From positions 643,468 through 707,467 of the forward strand of contig CATOTD010000002.1 in assembly GCA_951812995.1 (NCBI GenBank): a stretch of DNA of 64,000 nucleotides, written 5' to 3'. Position 1 is the first letter of the stretch. Every line of letters starts with the position of its first letter. The translations under genes and the position numbers were made by a program. A model generated the notes under the pieces. That model searched no databases. It was not told the origin of the DNA and saw only the letters and a program-made list of their open reading frames with translations. Below are positions 46,376-55,884 of the stretch, piece by piece. Origin of the DNA: an uncultured Gammaproteobacteria bacterium. GTDB taxonomy: Bacteria; Pseudomonadota; Gammaproteobacteria; Eutrophobiales; Eutrophobiaceae.

Positions 46376-47673
46376 GGAAGCCTCTAAAAACCGTACATTT
46401 TGTGGTACGGTCTGATTCACTTGATGTGGGAGGATTTTGTTTATGCACGCACCTGGATTGTTTGATTTGACGGATCATTTGGCGCGGCTTTCGGCGACGG
46501 GAGATCCGCTTGAGGTTTTGGAGCGGCACGTTGATTTCGAAGTGTTTCGCCCAGTTCTTGTTGAAGCGCTTGGCTATGGGGAACGTCCCAAAGGTGGTCG
46601 CCCGCCCTATGATGCCGTTGTGATGTTCAAGGTGCTGGTCTTGGCCTTGATGCACAATCTGAGCGATGAGCGGATGGAGTTTCTCATTCGTGACCGTTTC
46701 AGTTGGCTACGGTTCCTGGGATTTCAAATCGGGGAGCCGACACCTGATCAGAAGACGATCTGGCTTTTCAGAGAGAAGCTGACCCAGGCGGGTGTCTGCA
46801 AGGCCCTGTTTGCCGCGTTTGAAGCTCAGCTGCGCGCGCGGGGATACAAACCGACCGGCGGTCAGATTATGGATGCCACGTTGGTCTTTGCCCCGCGCCA
46901 GCGGATGACGAAAGAAGAGAAAGCGCGCGCCAAGGCAGGTGAGGCCGCATCTGACATCTGGCCCGATGATCTGTCCAAGGCAGCGCAGAAAGACACCGAT
47001 GCGCGTTGGACGGTCAAGTATTCAAAGGCCAAGACGACCAAGGAGGGTGAGGAGGATACTGGCCTTGTCGATATTTCGGTTCCGCACTTTGGGTACAAGA
47101 ACCACGTGTCCATTGACCGCAAATGGCGCTTCATCCGGGGTGAGACTGGCACGAATGCGGCTCGCTACGACGGGCATGAACGCTCCTCGGTTCTGGACGA
47201 GACAAACAGCTCGAAGGCGGTTTGGGCCGATACCAGGTACCGCTCGGCCAGGAATGAGGCTTGGCTGAAGGCGCAAGGGTACCGCTCACATATCCATCGC
47301 AAGAAGCCACGCGGCAAACCCATGGCCAGGCATATTCGTCGGGGCAATGCGACACGCTCCGCCATCCGCGCCTGTGTGCGGCTACGAGAAAGGGCCCATG
47401 GCTCTGACCATCCGCTCAATCGGCCAAACCCGTGCGAAGGCCCGCATGACCATGGCCAACCTGAGCTACAACTTCCGCCGTCTCATCTTCCACGAGCGAC
47501 GACAGGCCACAGCCTGACTCTGTCCAAATTCGGAAATACCCGCCCTGGCAGACCCAAACAGCGCAACACAGCCTCAAATACCACCGACCTTGACCTTCAC
47601 ACCCACTATGCGGGTGAGATCGAGCGAAACTCGCTTCGTCCTCGTCCCAAAAACCAAGTTGTTCGAGGTTTCC
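46376..47673 (+). mobile_element. ISA copy 4, with an aberrant right end
   Basis: Standard left end. The last 60 bp differ from all other copies: after CACTATGCGGGTGA it reads GATCGAGCGAAACTCGCTTC instead of the usual CAACGACTGGTGCTCGCG, then returns to GTTGTTCGAGGTTTCC. Flanks AACT and AGTT do not match directly. Confidence 0.85.
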
Positions 47674-47780
47674 AGTTTCTGATAGGATATGGATCGTTTG
47701 TTGCGGCACAACATGAGCTTTATTCTGACTTTACTATCACTGTCGCAGAAGCACTAATTCACTATGTGTACCACACTTAA
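46443..47780 (+). pseudogene. IS5-family transposase of ISA copy 4 (frameshifted, reads out of the element)
   Basis: Open from MHAPGLFDLTDHLARLS, with LTQAGVCKALFAAF (no amber), GGQIMDATLVFAPRQR and VWADTRYRS. After RSAIRACVRLRE the frame is the shifted one. A further one-base loss near CCAAATTCGGAAATACC, compared with the other copies, lets this wrong frame continue past the element into the downstream gene tail, giving an artificial 447-codon frame. Confidence 0.8.
47674..47780 (+). pseudogene. C-terminal tail of an unknown gene, truncated by ISA copy 4
   Basis: About 33 codons (YGSFVAAQHELYSDFTITVA, then EALIHYVYHT) end in TAA just before the ribosome site of the thiolase gene. It is protein-like and in the same direction, so it may be the end of a former upstream gene in a thiolase operon. 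I do not recognise the family. Confidence 0.3.
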
Positions 47781-47795
47781 CGAGGGAGAGTAGGC

Positions 47796-48980
47796 ATGAC
47801 CGATAACGTCGTCATCGTAGCAGCAGCACGTACAGCAGTAGGCAGTTTTGGTGGATCACTGGCTGGTTTACCGGCCCATACCTTTGGTGCAACAGTGATA
47901 GCGGAGGTCATCCAGAGAGCTGGCATACAACCCGAACAAGTTGACGAAATCATCTTTGGTCAGGTGCTAACTGCTGGCGCTGGGCAGAACCCTGCCCGAC
48001 AGGCCGCTATCCATGCCGGCCTGCCACACGCCGTGCCTTGCATGACAATCAACAAGGTTTGCGGCAGCGGGCTTAAGACTGTGCATTTGGCGGCGCAGGC
48101 AATTAAGTGTGGTGATGCGGATATCATTATCGCTGGCGGGCAAGAGAACATGAGCCTGGCGCCGCATGTGTTGCCTAAGTCCAGAATGGGTACAAAAATG
48201 GGCGATTGGAAACTACAGGACTCCATGATCGTTGATGGTCTTTGGGATGCGTTCAATCACTACCACATGGGAATCACCGCCGAGAATATCGCTAAACAAT
48301 TCAACATCTCGCGGGAAGCACAAGATGCGTATGTTGCGGCATCTCAACAAAAAGCCGAGACCGCAATCAATGCTGGAAAGTTTAAAGAAGAGATTGTTGC
48401 TGTTGAAATTCCGCAACGCAAAGGCGAGCCGATTATCTTTGATCAGGATGAATTTCCGCGTTCGGGTGTTACCGTTGAAGGTTTGGCAAAGATGCGTCCC
48501 GCGTTTGATAAGGCAGGTACCGTGACTGCTGCTAATGCGTCAGGTTTGAATGATGGTGCTGCCGCCGTTGTTGTCATGTCTGCAAGCAAAGCGCAGGCAC
48601 TTGGCATCAAGCCACTGGCTACAGTCAAGGCTTATGCGAGCGCGGGGGTTGACCCGAGTATTATGGGCACCGGACCCATTCCAGCCAGCAAATATTGCCT
48701 GGAAAAAGCCGGTTGGACAATAAACGATCTTGATCTTATTGAAGCCAATGAGGCGTTTGCGGCACAGGCAATATCCGTTAATCGTGGTGTCGAATGGGAT
48801 ACGGACAAAGTGAATGTGAATGGCGGCGCGATTGCAATAGGCCATCCAATCGGTGCCTCAGGTTGTCGCATTCTAGTGACGCTGTTGTACGAGATGCAAC
48901 GCCGTGGTGCGAAAAAAGGTTTGGCTACGCTCTGCATTGGCGGCGGCCAGGGCGTTGCCTTGGCAATAGAAAGAGCATAA
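47796..48980 (+). CDS. phaA: Acetyl-CoA C-acetyltransferase (PhaA/AtoB-type thiolase)
   Basis: Condenses two acetyl-CoA to acetoacetyl-CoA, the first step of polyhydroxybutyrate synthesis, or the reverse in ketone/fatty-acid degradation; cytosolic tetramer. The 394-residue length is normal. The nucleophile Cys89 lies in [18 protein letters not shown]; the other active-site residues are in [24 protein letters not shown] and [21 protein letters not shown] ribosome site precedes the ATG. The adjacent upstream gene has been cut by ISA copy 4, and no phaB or phaC follows, so the pathway role (PHB versus general thiolase) is not settled by context; phaA rather than atoB is a preference, not a proof. 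Confidence 0.92.
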   Translation: MTDNVVIVAAARTAVGSFGGSLAGLPAHTFGATVIAEVIQRAGIQPEQVDEIIFGQVLTAGAGQNPARQAAIHAGLPHAVPCMTINKVCGSGLKTVHLAAQAIKCGDADIIIAGGQENMSLAPHVLPKSRMGTKMGDWKLQDSMIVDGLWDAFNHYHMGITAENIAKQFNISREAQDAYVAASQQKAETAINAGKFKEEIVAVEIPQRKGEPIIFDQDEFPRSGVTVEGLAKMRPAFDKAGTVTAANASGLNDGAAAVVVMSASKAQALGIKPLATVKAYASAGVDPSIMGTGPIPASKYCLEKAGWTINDLDLIEANEAFAAQAISVNRGVEWDTDKVNVNGGAIAIGHPIGASGCRILVTLLYEMQRRGAKKGLATLCIGGGQGVALAIERA

Positions 48981-49029
48981 GTGCCGACGTATCCACCGTA
49001 GTGCCAGACTGACGCCTAGCCTGTATTGC

Positions 49030-49200
49030 AGTCGCTACATAGGTCGGGTCGGAGTCGGCCGGAGTTGGGTTGAGTCGAGTCAAGGTGTGGACGAGCGGGG
49101 CTGGGTCGGATTGGACGTGTTTGGGTCGGATCGGATGAGATCGGTCGGAGTCGGTCAAGGTTGGTCGGAGCGGGGTCAAGTCGGGTCGTGGTAGGCGGGA
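49030..49200. repeat. Degenerate GGTCGG-type simple repeat
   Basis: About 170 bp composed largely of GGTCGG, GAGTCGG and GGTTGG-like hexamers with strong G/C strand asymmetry (few C on the + strand). A similar shorter tract occurs at 52640-52690. Confidence 0.8.
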
Positions 49201-49387
49201 ATCACAATAAATATTTTCCGTTGCATAGGCATAACCCTCTTTACGTAAAGTAATGTACATCATGTAGGAAAGGCGTTTTATTTGCGATAGTATTCATTAA
49301 AACCGCTTATTTTAAGACCTGATTAGGTTCATATATAAAAGATAATCTGTCAATTTGACAGGTTTAACCCAATATGAAAGCAATAAT

Positions 49388-49446
49388 GCCTAAAATAAGT
49401 TTAATATCGAATAGTAAGGTAATTTGCCTTATAATAAATGTTAGGT
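49388..49446 (+). other. Candidate attC site 1 (integron cassette recombination site)
   Basis: Ends in a perfect 3' core GTTAGGT (49440-49446). On the left it has GCCTAAA, one base from the RYYYAAC consensus, and between them an imperfect palindrome (TAAGGTAATTTGCCTTA). A short gene in the same direction begins shortly afterwards, as in cassettes. No integrase is in the window. Confidence 0.4.
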
Positions 49447-49502
49447 GTTATATATGTCCAGCACTTAGCATGTTTTTCAACATATGGACGGGGAGAAGTA
49501 AT

Positions 49503-49703
49503 GTGAAAAGGTTTGTTTGGGGAATTATTTTAATGGTGATTGGCGTTGTTTCTTTGGGTGGTCCAAATGGAGCCGATGAGGATGCTATTTTAGGTGGGTT
49601 TATGTGTCTTATTGCGGGTGCAGTATTAACATATTATGGCAATAAATATAAAAAGGGAATTATATACTTGAATCCAATAAATAACCCATATAATCTAACA
49701 TAA
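49503..49703 (+). CDS. Small two-helix membrane protein, cassette-like
   Basis: GTG start at 49503 after GGGGAGAAG, giving 66 residues. Two hydrophobic helices (VWGIILMVIGVVSLGG and ILGGFMCLIAGAVLTYYG) flank a short acidic loop, and the tail is polar. I do not recognise the family. It lies just after attC candidate 1, and its stop overlaps ATCTAAC (49693-49699), a match to the left half-site of an attC (RYYYAAC), which the downstream IS1595 element interrupts. This organisation suggests an integron gene cassette. Confidence 0.5.
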   Translation: MKRFVWGIILMVIGVVSLGGPNGADEDAILGGFMCLIAGAVLTYYGNKYKKGIIYLNPINNPYNLT

Positions 49704-49729
49704 AAATGCAATAAAACGGAGGGTCATCA

Positions 49730-50659
49730 ATGAAAGACAATACCATATCCACATTTGAGTTATTTCGCCAGTTTCCGGATGCTGAAGCCGCTAGATTGTA
49801 TTTTGAGGGACAACGCTGGGGAGATTACATATCCTGTCCTCATTGTGGGGAATTTAAGCGTATTACCCCGCGCAAAGGAAAGCGGACAGGATATTACTTA
49901 TGCCGGGACTGTAAGAGTGAGTTTACGGTGAGAACCGGCACTATCTTTGAACGTTCTCATGTTCCACTACATAAATGGCTATATGCGATTTACTTAACTG
50001 TCACCTCGCGCAAGGGCATATCTAGCTTGCAGTTATCTAAACAAATCGGAGTAACTCAAAAGACCGCCTGGTTTATGCAGGCCCGCATTCGTGAAACCTG
50101 TAACGATAATACAGATAATTTACTTTCTGGCATTGTTGAGATTGATGAGACCTATATCGGTGGGAAGGAACATAACAAACACAAACACAAGAAAGTCCGC
50201 GCAGGCCGTGGCGTAGCTGGCAAGCAGGTAGTGGTCGGAATGCGTGAGCGCGGTGGCCGCACAAGGGCTAAGCCTATCCCATCAACTGATATACCGACCC
50301 TACACAAAGAGATTGGCTGTTCAGTGGAATATGGTGCCACCATTTACACAGATGAACACAGGTCATATCAGCATTTACAGTCTGCTTATCAGCATGGTAC
50401 GGTAACCCATAGTGCGGGAGAATATGTGGGTTCAAACAACATTCATACCAATAGCATTGAAAGTGTCTGGGCTTTACTCAAACGCGGTCTGTATGGGGTA
50501 TGGCCTCATGCCAGCACTAAACACTTACATCGCTATGTGAACGAAGTGACTTTTAGACTGAATAACGGACCATGTAAGTTACCAACCAATCAACGTATAG
50601 AATCACTTATAAGCAACGCGATAGGTAAACGGATTACCTATCGCGAGGTGCTAGCATGA
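49730..50659 (+). CDS. IS1595-family (ISXO2-like) transposase, intact
   Basis: 309 residues, full length for the family, with no lesion seen. The N-terminal zinc ribbon has CPHCGEFK and YLCRDCKSEF. The ISXO2 catalytic core follows with VEIDETYIGGKEHNKHKHKK, IYTDEHRSYQHL and NSIESVWALLKRGLYGVW, giving the D, D and E/N positions. A ribosome site GGAGGG precedes the ATG. It is the only clearly intact transposase in the window. The element's ends are not obvious to me; it seems to have landed in an attC-like half-site left of it. Downstream lies a broken restriction-subunit-like gene, which may be cargo or the neighbour it inserted into. Confidence 0.9.
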   Translation: MKDNTISTFELFRQFPDAEAARLYFEGQRWGDYISCPHCGEFKRITPRKGKRTGYYLCRDCKSEFTVRTGTIFERSHVPLHKWLYAIYLTVTSRKGISSLQLSKQIGVTQKTAWFMQARIRETCNDNTDNLLSGIVEIDETYIGGKEHNKHKHKKVRAGRGVAGKQVVVGMRERGGRTRAKPIPSTDIPTLHKEIGCSVEYGATIYTDEHRSYQHLQSAYQHGTVTHSAGEYVGSNNIHTNSIESVWALLKRGLYGVWPHASTKHLHRYVNEVTFRLNNGPCKLPTNQRIESLISNAIGKRITYREVLA

Positions 50660-50699
50660 GCAAAGCAATGGAAATAGAATGCGGATATACAGGACGATA

Positions 50700-51050
50700 A
50701 TGAGAGAAGGTTACATCAAAGACTATATAAGTGGTGAAGAAGTAAAAGCTACGCCAGAAGAAGTAGAAGCAGTACAAGTCTTTTCCGAAACACTTGTCGA
50801 AGATTACGGATACCCCAAAGAACAATTACAAACACGACCACAGTGGCGTGTAAAAGTAAGGCCATCTGATACCAAAAAAGAGTATCCGCTTGATATTGCA
50901 GTATTCAACAAAGATAAAAAACCGATAAAAACCTTTTTATTGTCGTTGCGTGCAAACGAAAGACAAGAAAAGATGGTTTAACCCAAAATGGAGTGCAATT
51001 GAAAAATTGCATAAGGTAACAGGTGAGCATGGTGAGCTTGTTACTTGAAA
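50700..51050 (+). pseudogene. Type I restriction HsdR N-terminal-domain-like fragment
   Basis: The ATG at 50700 starts MREGYIKDYISGEEVKATPE, continuing through VEAVQVFSETLVEDYGYPKE and VRPSDTKKEYPLDIAVFNKD. This is the pattern of the HsdR_N domain found in type I restriction subunits and stand-alone relatives. A frameshift follows KPIK. The next conserved block (LFIVVACKRKTRKDGLTQ, with the catalytic CKRK-like lysines) is in another frame and then stops. The gene is therefore dead and also lacks its C-terminal half. Confidence 0.6.
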
Positions 51051-51066
51051 AAACTAACAAATCATT

Positions 51067-51288
51067 GTGTTTGTATTTTGTAGTGAAGTTGGAGTAAAGT
51101 ATATAATTCCCTATAAAAATGTATTTAAACAAACATCAGAATTCGCTCTTCAAATGATACGAGATGATGGGAAAATTGATGCTAGAGATCTAGCTCAACG
51201 AGTTGGCGTTTCAGAGGTTGACATTAGATCGTGCATTGCTGAGTCCCAAAAAAAAGGAGTAATTCCTTTTAAAGTTGACATCGTATAA
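51067..51288 (+). CDS. Small protein with HTH-like segment
   Basis: 73 codons from a GTG at 51067; an internal ATG at 51154 would give a shorter form starting MIRDDGKIDARDLAQR. The core GKIDARDLAQRVGVSEVDIR, then SCIAESQKKGVIPF, has the spacing of a winged helix-turn-helix (ARDLAQRVGVSEVDIR as helix-turn-helix). The N-terminal part is poorly defined. Family unknown. It is in the same direction as the following zinc-ribbon gene, 22 bp upstream of it. Confidence 0.4.
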   Translation: MFVFCSEVGVKYIIPYKNVFKQTSEFALQMIRDDGKIDARDLAQRVGVSEVDIRSCIAESQKKGVIPFKVDIV

Positions 51289-51310
51289 ATTTAATCATTT
51301 GGAGCTAAAA

Positions 51311-51460
51311 ATGAAAAGCACGGTGATAAAAACATGCCAATCTTGCAAAACTGAGAAGAGTCTATCTGATTTTCATAGAAATAAAACAAAACCAGATGGC
51401 CATAATGGCATATGCAAGGAATGCCAGAAAATGGTAGATAAAAAGAATAGGGGCAATTAA
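51311..51460 (+). CDS. Small zinc-ribbon protein
   Basis: 49 residues from the ATG at 51311, preceded by TTTGGAG. Two CxxC pairs are visible: TCQSCKTEKSLSDFHRNKTK and GICKECQKM. The second pair comes about 30 residues after the first, as in phage and mobile-element zinc-finger proteins related to the HNH-associated CxxC-SxFxRNKxxxDG pattern. The stop lies 7 bp before attC candidate 2, a typical cassette arrangement. Function unknown. Confidence 0.6.
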   Translation: MKSTVIKTCQSCKTEKSLSDFHRNKTKPDGHNGICKECQKMVDKKNRGN

Positions 51461-51466
51461 ATAATC

Positions 51467-51555
51467 ACCTAACAAAAGGCAATCAACTCGGACCCCAAAA
51501 GCACCGCTCCTTCGTTGCTTCGCTTTTTCCGGCCCGTTACAAAGACGGATTAGCC
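51467..51555 (+). other. Candidate attC site 2
   Basis: A perfect left half-site ACCTAAC (51467-51473). An internal pair CAACTCGGACC / GGCCCGTTAC forms imperfectly complementary arms, an inner stem AAAAGC/GCTTTTT lies inside them, and the right end GGATTAGCC is close to the complement of the left half-site. Length 89 bp. It is located between the stop of one small gene and the ribosome site of the next. The geometry is that of an attC site; the right core is not a perfect GTTRRRY. Confidence 0.5.
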
Positions 51556-51569
51556 TTAAGGAGTAACGA

Positions 51570-52658
51570 ATGAATAACATTGTAAGCGGTTTGCTATTTT
51601 TTGTACTTATTGGGTCGGCCAGCGCAGAAACTTTTACCATAGGCGGGAAAGTTCTCAATGTTCCATCACCGAAGGGCTTTTCGCTGGTCACTCCTCAAAT
51701 GGATGCGGTTTACCGGTTGAACCTTCAAATAGCCGACCCAGTGAATGATCAGTTGGCCTTTTATATCGCTGAATCAGATGTTCCTGCTGCAATGAACGGG
51801 GAGATGCTATCCCTTGAGCGCTACTATATTCTTAAGGTTGACAAGGAGCTCAAATCTATGACGGTTGGCTCTAAAGACTTCACTGAGCGAAACAGAATTG
51901 CAAAACAACAAAATAAAGAAATTCTCAAGTCAGTCGAAGCAAAAATGCCAGCCGTGATGGACAAAACGAGCAAAGGAATCAGTGAATAATTTGATGTCAA
52001 TTTTGCGTTGGAATTGTCTCAGATGGTTCCGCTTGATCCGCATTATGAAACAGATAATGCGTTTGCATACTCTATGTACACTAACTCTGGAATAACAATG
52101 GAAGGCTCTAAAGAAGCTTTCATTGGGTCGGCAACAGCAACATCTGTGAATGTCGCGGGAAAAGTACTTTTTCTTTATTGCTACGGGCCGCAAGAGGATT
52201 TGAAATGGACCCGAAGTGCATCAAGAGATTGGGCCGGGATGATAATGGAACGCAATGCATTGCCACCGTCTCGCTCTTCAGGTGGTGGCGGTATTGATTG
52301 GAGCAGAGTTTTTGAAAAGGCGGTATTCGGGGCAATAGCTGGAGGATTCATTGTTTTGATATTTGTGGTCTTTTTTCGACACTCAAGAAAAGGGAAAATA
52401 CAAGTGGATAAAGAATAAAATACCGAAGGTCAAGAGAGTGCCGTAAAAGAGCCAAGCAGTTGGGGATGGATAATTCCTGTTTTTATAGGTTATGTGCTAG
52501 GTCATGTGTTATTTAAAACATTGGGGTTTATTGGCGCGTTCGCTACCATTGCTTCCTATTGCTGGCTTCAACCAAAAATTGGCACATTAGGTTCGATTAT
52601 TCTATCTACGGTCTTAGGTGTGGTTTCGGGCGTGGTGTGGCGAGCCGGGTTGGGTTGA
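51570..52658 (+). pseudogene. Secreted/membrane protein gene with two in-frame TAA codons
   Basis: A single reading frame with good protein character runs from MNNIVSGLLFFVLIGSASAE (signal peptide) to 52658, interrupted only by TAA at 51987-51989 (GISE-stop-FDVNFALELSQMVPLD) and TAA at 52416-52418 (QVDKE-stop-NTEGQESAVKEPSSWGW). The middle part ends with a Gly/Ser linker and a transmembrane helix (AVFGAIAGGFIVLIFVVFF). The last part has two or three more hydrophobic helices (IIPVFIGYVLGHVLF, then TLGSIILSTVLGVVSGVVW). The downstream segments have no convincing own starts or ribosome sites. Family unknown. Most likely nonsense mutations in a decaying cassette gene; readthrough cannot be excluded. 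Confidence 0.55.
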
Positions 52659-52690
52659 GGTTGGATCGGGTCGGGCGTGGTTAAGTATCA
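52640..52690. repeat. Second degenerate GGTTGGG/GGTCGGG tract
   Basis: Same G-rich strand and hexamer style as 49030-49200. It overlaps the last codons of the preceding broken gene, so the repeat may have replaced the native 3' end. Confidence 0.6.
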
Positions 52691-52792
52691 CTTTAGTGCA
52701 AAGGCCTCAATGTGAAGGCCCCGCCTCTTGGGCCACTCCTTCACGGCCTTGCTGACATACAGCCAGACGATTGTCTACCTGAATCACCCCAG

Positions 52793-52930
52793 CACCGCCC
52801 GCCACCCGTCCGTGCTTGCCCATGATCAACCAGCATCAGCCATCACCGCCCGCCACCCGTCCGTGCTTGCTCATGATCAGCCAGCATCAGCCAGCACCGC
52901 CCGTCACCCGTCCGCACTTGCCCATGACCC
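52793..52930. repeat. 51-bp tandem repeat, about 2.7 units
   Basis: Units begin CACCGCCCGCCACCCGTCCG and contain GCTTGCCCATGATCAACCAG; three successive units differ by a few bases. On this strand it is C-rich, opposite in skew to the GGTCGG tracts. An open frame runs through it on the + strand but has no coding character. Confidence 0.85.
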
Positions 52931-52951
52931 TACAGTTTTAACCAGCATTCG

Positions 52952-52967
52952 CTGTATATGCAAACTG
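52952..52967. promoter_or_regulatory. LexA-box-like site upstream of uvrA
   Basis: CTGTATATGCAAACTG fits the CTGT-N8-ACAG LexA consensus with one mismatch (ACTG for ACAG), about 85 bp before the uvrA start. uvrA is SOS-regulated in E. coli and relatives, so the position makes sense, but the match is imperfect. Confidence 0.4.
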
Positions 52968-53052
52968 TTACTGCTATTTCAAAAGTAATCTGGATCAAGA
53001 TCAGAAAAGAATTTATATTCACGGATTGCCTTTGAAATAGTGAAATGCTTGC

Positions 53053-55884
53053 ATGGATACAATTAGTATACGTGGTGCTCGTGTCCACAATCTAAAAAAT
53101 ATAGATATTGATATTCCTCGCGATACATTGATCGTCGTGACCGGGATATCTGGTTCGGGTAAATCTTCTCTGGCGTTTGACACCATCTATGCTGAGGGGC
53201 AAAGACGCTATGTTGAGTCGCTGTCTGCCTATGCCAGGCAGTTTCTGTCAATGATGGAAAAGCCGGATGTTGATCATATTGAAGGTTTGTCCCCGGCTAT
53301 CTCAATCGAGCAAAAGACAACATCACATAATCCGCGTTCCACCGTGGGTACGATTACCGAAATCTATGATTACCTGCGACTCTTGTTCGCGCGCGTGGGT
53401 CAGCCTTATTGCCCGGAGCATCATGTTCTTCTGCAAGCACAAACCATCACCGAGATGGTTGATCTGGTCTTGGCGCGTCCTCAAGGTGTACGTCTCATGC
53501 TCCTAGCACCCGTCGTACAGGCGCGCCCAGGGAGGCATCTTCAGCTTATAGATCGTCTGCGAGCGGAAGGTTTTATCCGCGCACGTATCGATGGTTATGT
53601 TGTCGAACTGGATCAAATGCCTGAACTTGCGCCACGCAAAAAACATACCATTGAGGTTGTTGTCGATCGCTTCAAGATCAGAGATGATCTGTCATTACGT
53701 TTGGCAGAATCATTTGGAACGGCACTGCGTCTTGCCGATGGCGTAGCCTTGATTGTCCCGATGGCAGCAGATAATAATGCGGCGGAGCAACTACTCTCAT
53801 CACGTTTTGCCTGCACTAAATGTGGTTATAGTTTGGGTGAGCTGGAACCACGATTATTTTCTTTCAATAATCCAGCCGGGGCCTGTGCCGAATGTGACGG
53901 CTTGGGTCATGTACAATATTTCGACCCGAATCGAGTCGTGCAAAATCCAGAACTCAGTCTGCCCGGTGGTGCGATTAGAGGTTGGGATAGACGCAACGCC
54001 TATTATTTCCAGATGCTAAAATCAATTGCGGCACATTATCATTTTGATCTTGATGCGGCCTATTCAACATTAACGAAATCTGTAAAAAACACATTGCTCT
54101 ATGGTAGTGGCACTGAAGAGATCGAATTTGAATATCTGCACGAACAGAATAAATCCATCATCAGGAAACATCCTTTTGAAGGCATTATTCCCAATCTGCA
54201 ACGGCGTTATATTGAAACAGATTCAATCATGGTGCGTGAAGAATTGGCAAAATATCAAACCCTTAAACCGTGCCCGGCATGTGCCGGTGCCCGTTTGAAT
54301 AAATCTGCACGTAATATATTGATCGATGACATTAGTTTGCCAGAAGTAACTGCCATGACTGTGATCAAGGCACAGGCATTATTTAAATCACTCAAATTAG
54401 AAGGCGCACGCGGTAAGATCGCCGACAGAATAGTAAAAGAGATCAATGACCGACTGACGTTTCTGGTTAATGTAGGATTGGAATATTTGACACTTGAGCG
54501 CAGTGCCGAGACGCTGTCTGGTGGCGAGGCACAACGTATCCGACTGGCCAGTCAGATTGGTGCCGGTTTGGTTGGGGTGATGTATATCCTTGATGAACCT
54601 TCGGTTGGATTGCACCAAAGAGACAATCAACGCTTGCTCAAAACCTTGCGGCACCTTCGTGATCTAGGCAATACGGTCATCATGGTTGAGCATGATGAAG
54701 AAACAATAAACGCCGCTGAACATGTCATTGATATAGGGCCGGGTGCGGGTGCGCATGGTGGCGAAATCGTGGCGCAAGGGACACCGGCCACGGTCGCCGC
54801 GCATAAAAGTTCCTTAACTGGACAATATTTATCCGGTCAGAAGGCCATACCCATACCAGCGCAGCGTACGCCGTTTAATCCCGCGCAAGTGATGACATTA
54901 AAAGCGGCCACTGGCAATAACTTAAAACAGCTTGATCTCACGATACCGGTTAGTTTGATGACCTGCATAACGGGCGTGTCGGGATCGGGCAAATCAACCT
55001 TGATCAATGACACGCTCTACCAGATAGTAGCGCGCGATTTAAACCGGATGAATACAACACCCGCGCCGTACAAGTCAATCCAAGGCGTTGACCACTTTGA
55101 CAAGGTCGTTGATATTGATCAAAGTCCGATTGGTCGCACACCACGTTCAAACCCGGCCACCTACACGGGCTTATTTACACCGATTCGTGAGTTATTTGCC
55201 GCGACCGCAGAGGCGCGATCACGCGGATATAAACCGGGTCGTTTCAGTTTTAATGTTAAAGGTGGTCGTTGTGAGGCCTGTCAGGGCGATGGCTTAATAA
55301 AAGTCGAGATGCATTTTCTGCCCGATATTTATGTGCCTTGCGATGCCTGTCAGGGCCAACGCTACAATCGTGAAACACTAGACATTCGGTATAAAGGTAA
55401 AAGTATTCATGAAATACTGACTATGAGTGTCGAAGAGGCGCAGGTTTTTTTTGCCGCAGTGCCCGTGCTTGCGCGTAAGTTGCAAACCCTGATGGATGTG
55501 GGTCTGGCGTATATCAAACTGGGTCAAAATGCGACGACGCTGTCAGGTGGTGAGGCGCAACGGGTAAAGCTTTCCAAAGAATTGTCTAAAAGAGATACCG
55601 GTAAGACACTCTATATTCTTGACGAACCCACAACCGGCTTGCATTTTCACGACATACAGCAATTGCTTGATATACTCCATCGGTTAAAAGAGCGCGGCAA
55701 CACCATTATCGTCATAGAGCATAATCTTGATGTCATTAAAACGGCTGACTGGGTTGTCGATCTGGGGCCAGAAGGCGGTGATGGCGGCGGTGAAATCATT
55801 GCGACAGGCACGCCAGAAGACGTAGCTGAAAACCCAGCTTCACATACCGGCCTGTTTCTCAAGCCATTACTAAGGAACCTCTGA
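53053..55884 (+). CDS. uvrA: Excinuclease ABC subunit A
   Basis: DNA-damage recognition ATPase of nucleotide excision repair; a dimer that loads UvrB onto lesions. The 943 residues include two ABC modules. Walker A sites are [12 protein letters not shown] (about 31-42) and [13 protein letters not shown] (from 641). Two zinc modules are present: [15 protein letters not shown]...CAEC from 254, and [11 protein letters not shown]...[10 protein letters not shown] in the second half. ABC signatures [17 protein letters not shown] and [17 protein letters not shown] are seen, with Walker [13 protein letters not shown] and [12 protein letters not shown]. The protein ends FLKPLLRNL: in E. coli it ends FLKPML, so the last residues and the stop codon here come from the terminus of the adjacent ISD element (starting at 55874). 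The essential part is intact. A possible LexA box lies upstream. Confidence 0.97.
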   Translation: MDTISIRGARVHNLKNIDIDIPRDTLIVVTGISGSGKSSLAFDTIYAEGQRRYVESLSAYARQFLSMMEKPDVDHIEGLSPAISIEQKTTSHNPRSTVGTITEIYDYLRLLFARVGQPYCPEHHVLLQAQTITEMVDLVLARPQGVRLMLLAPVVQARPGRHLQLIDRLRAEGFIRARIDGYVVELDQMPELAPRKKHTIEVVVDRFKIRDDLSLRLAESFGTALRLADGVALIVPMAADNNAAEQLLSSRFACTKCGYSLGELEPRLFSFNNPAGACAECDGLGHVQYFDPNRVVQNPELSLPGGAIRGWDRRNAYYFQMLKSIAAHYHFDLDAAYSTLTKSVKNTLLYGSGTEEIEFEYLHEQNKSIIRKHPFEGIIPNLQRRYIETDSIMVREELAKYQTLKPCPACAGARLNKSARNILIDDISLPEVTAMTVIKAQALFKSLKLEGARGKIADRIVKEINDRLTFLVNVGLEYLTLERSAETLSGGEAQRIRLASQIGAGLVGVMYILDEPSVGLHQRDNQRLLKTLRHLRDLGNTVIMVEHDEETINAAEHVIDIGPGAGAHGGEIVAQGTPATVAAHKSSLTGQYLSGQKAIPIPAQRTPFNPAQVMTLKAATGNNLKQLDLTIPVSLMTCITGVSGSGKSTLINDTLYQIVARDLNRMNTTPAPYKSIQGVDHFDKVVDIDQSPIGRTPRSNPATYTGLFTPIRELFAATAEARSRGYKPGRFSFNVKGGRCEACQGDGLIKVEMHFLPDIYVPCDACQGQRYNRETLDIRYKGKSIHEILTMSVEEAQVFFAAVPVLARKLQTLMDVGLAYIKLGQNATTLSGGEAQRVKLSKELSKRDTGKTLYILDEPTTGLHFHDIQQLLDILHRLKERGNTIIVIEHNLDVIKTADWVVDLGPEGGDGGGEIIATGTPEDVAENPASHTGLFLKPLLRNL

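Noticed and set aside
51987..52418. Genome-wide TAA recoding
   Set aside because: Other genes with intact functions end normally at TAA (rpmG at 2941-2943), and no internal TAA occurs in core genes, so local mutation is simpler.
52728..52988. 86-codon frame over the 51-bp repeats
   Set aside because: The translation is only the repeat (ARHPSVLAHDQPAS) because 51 is divisible by three; no ribosome site or known domain.
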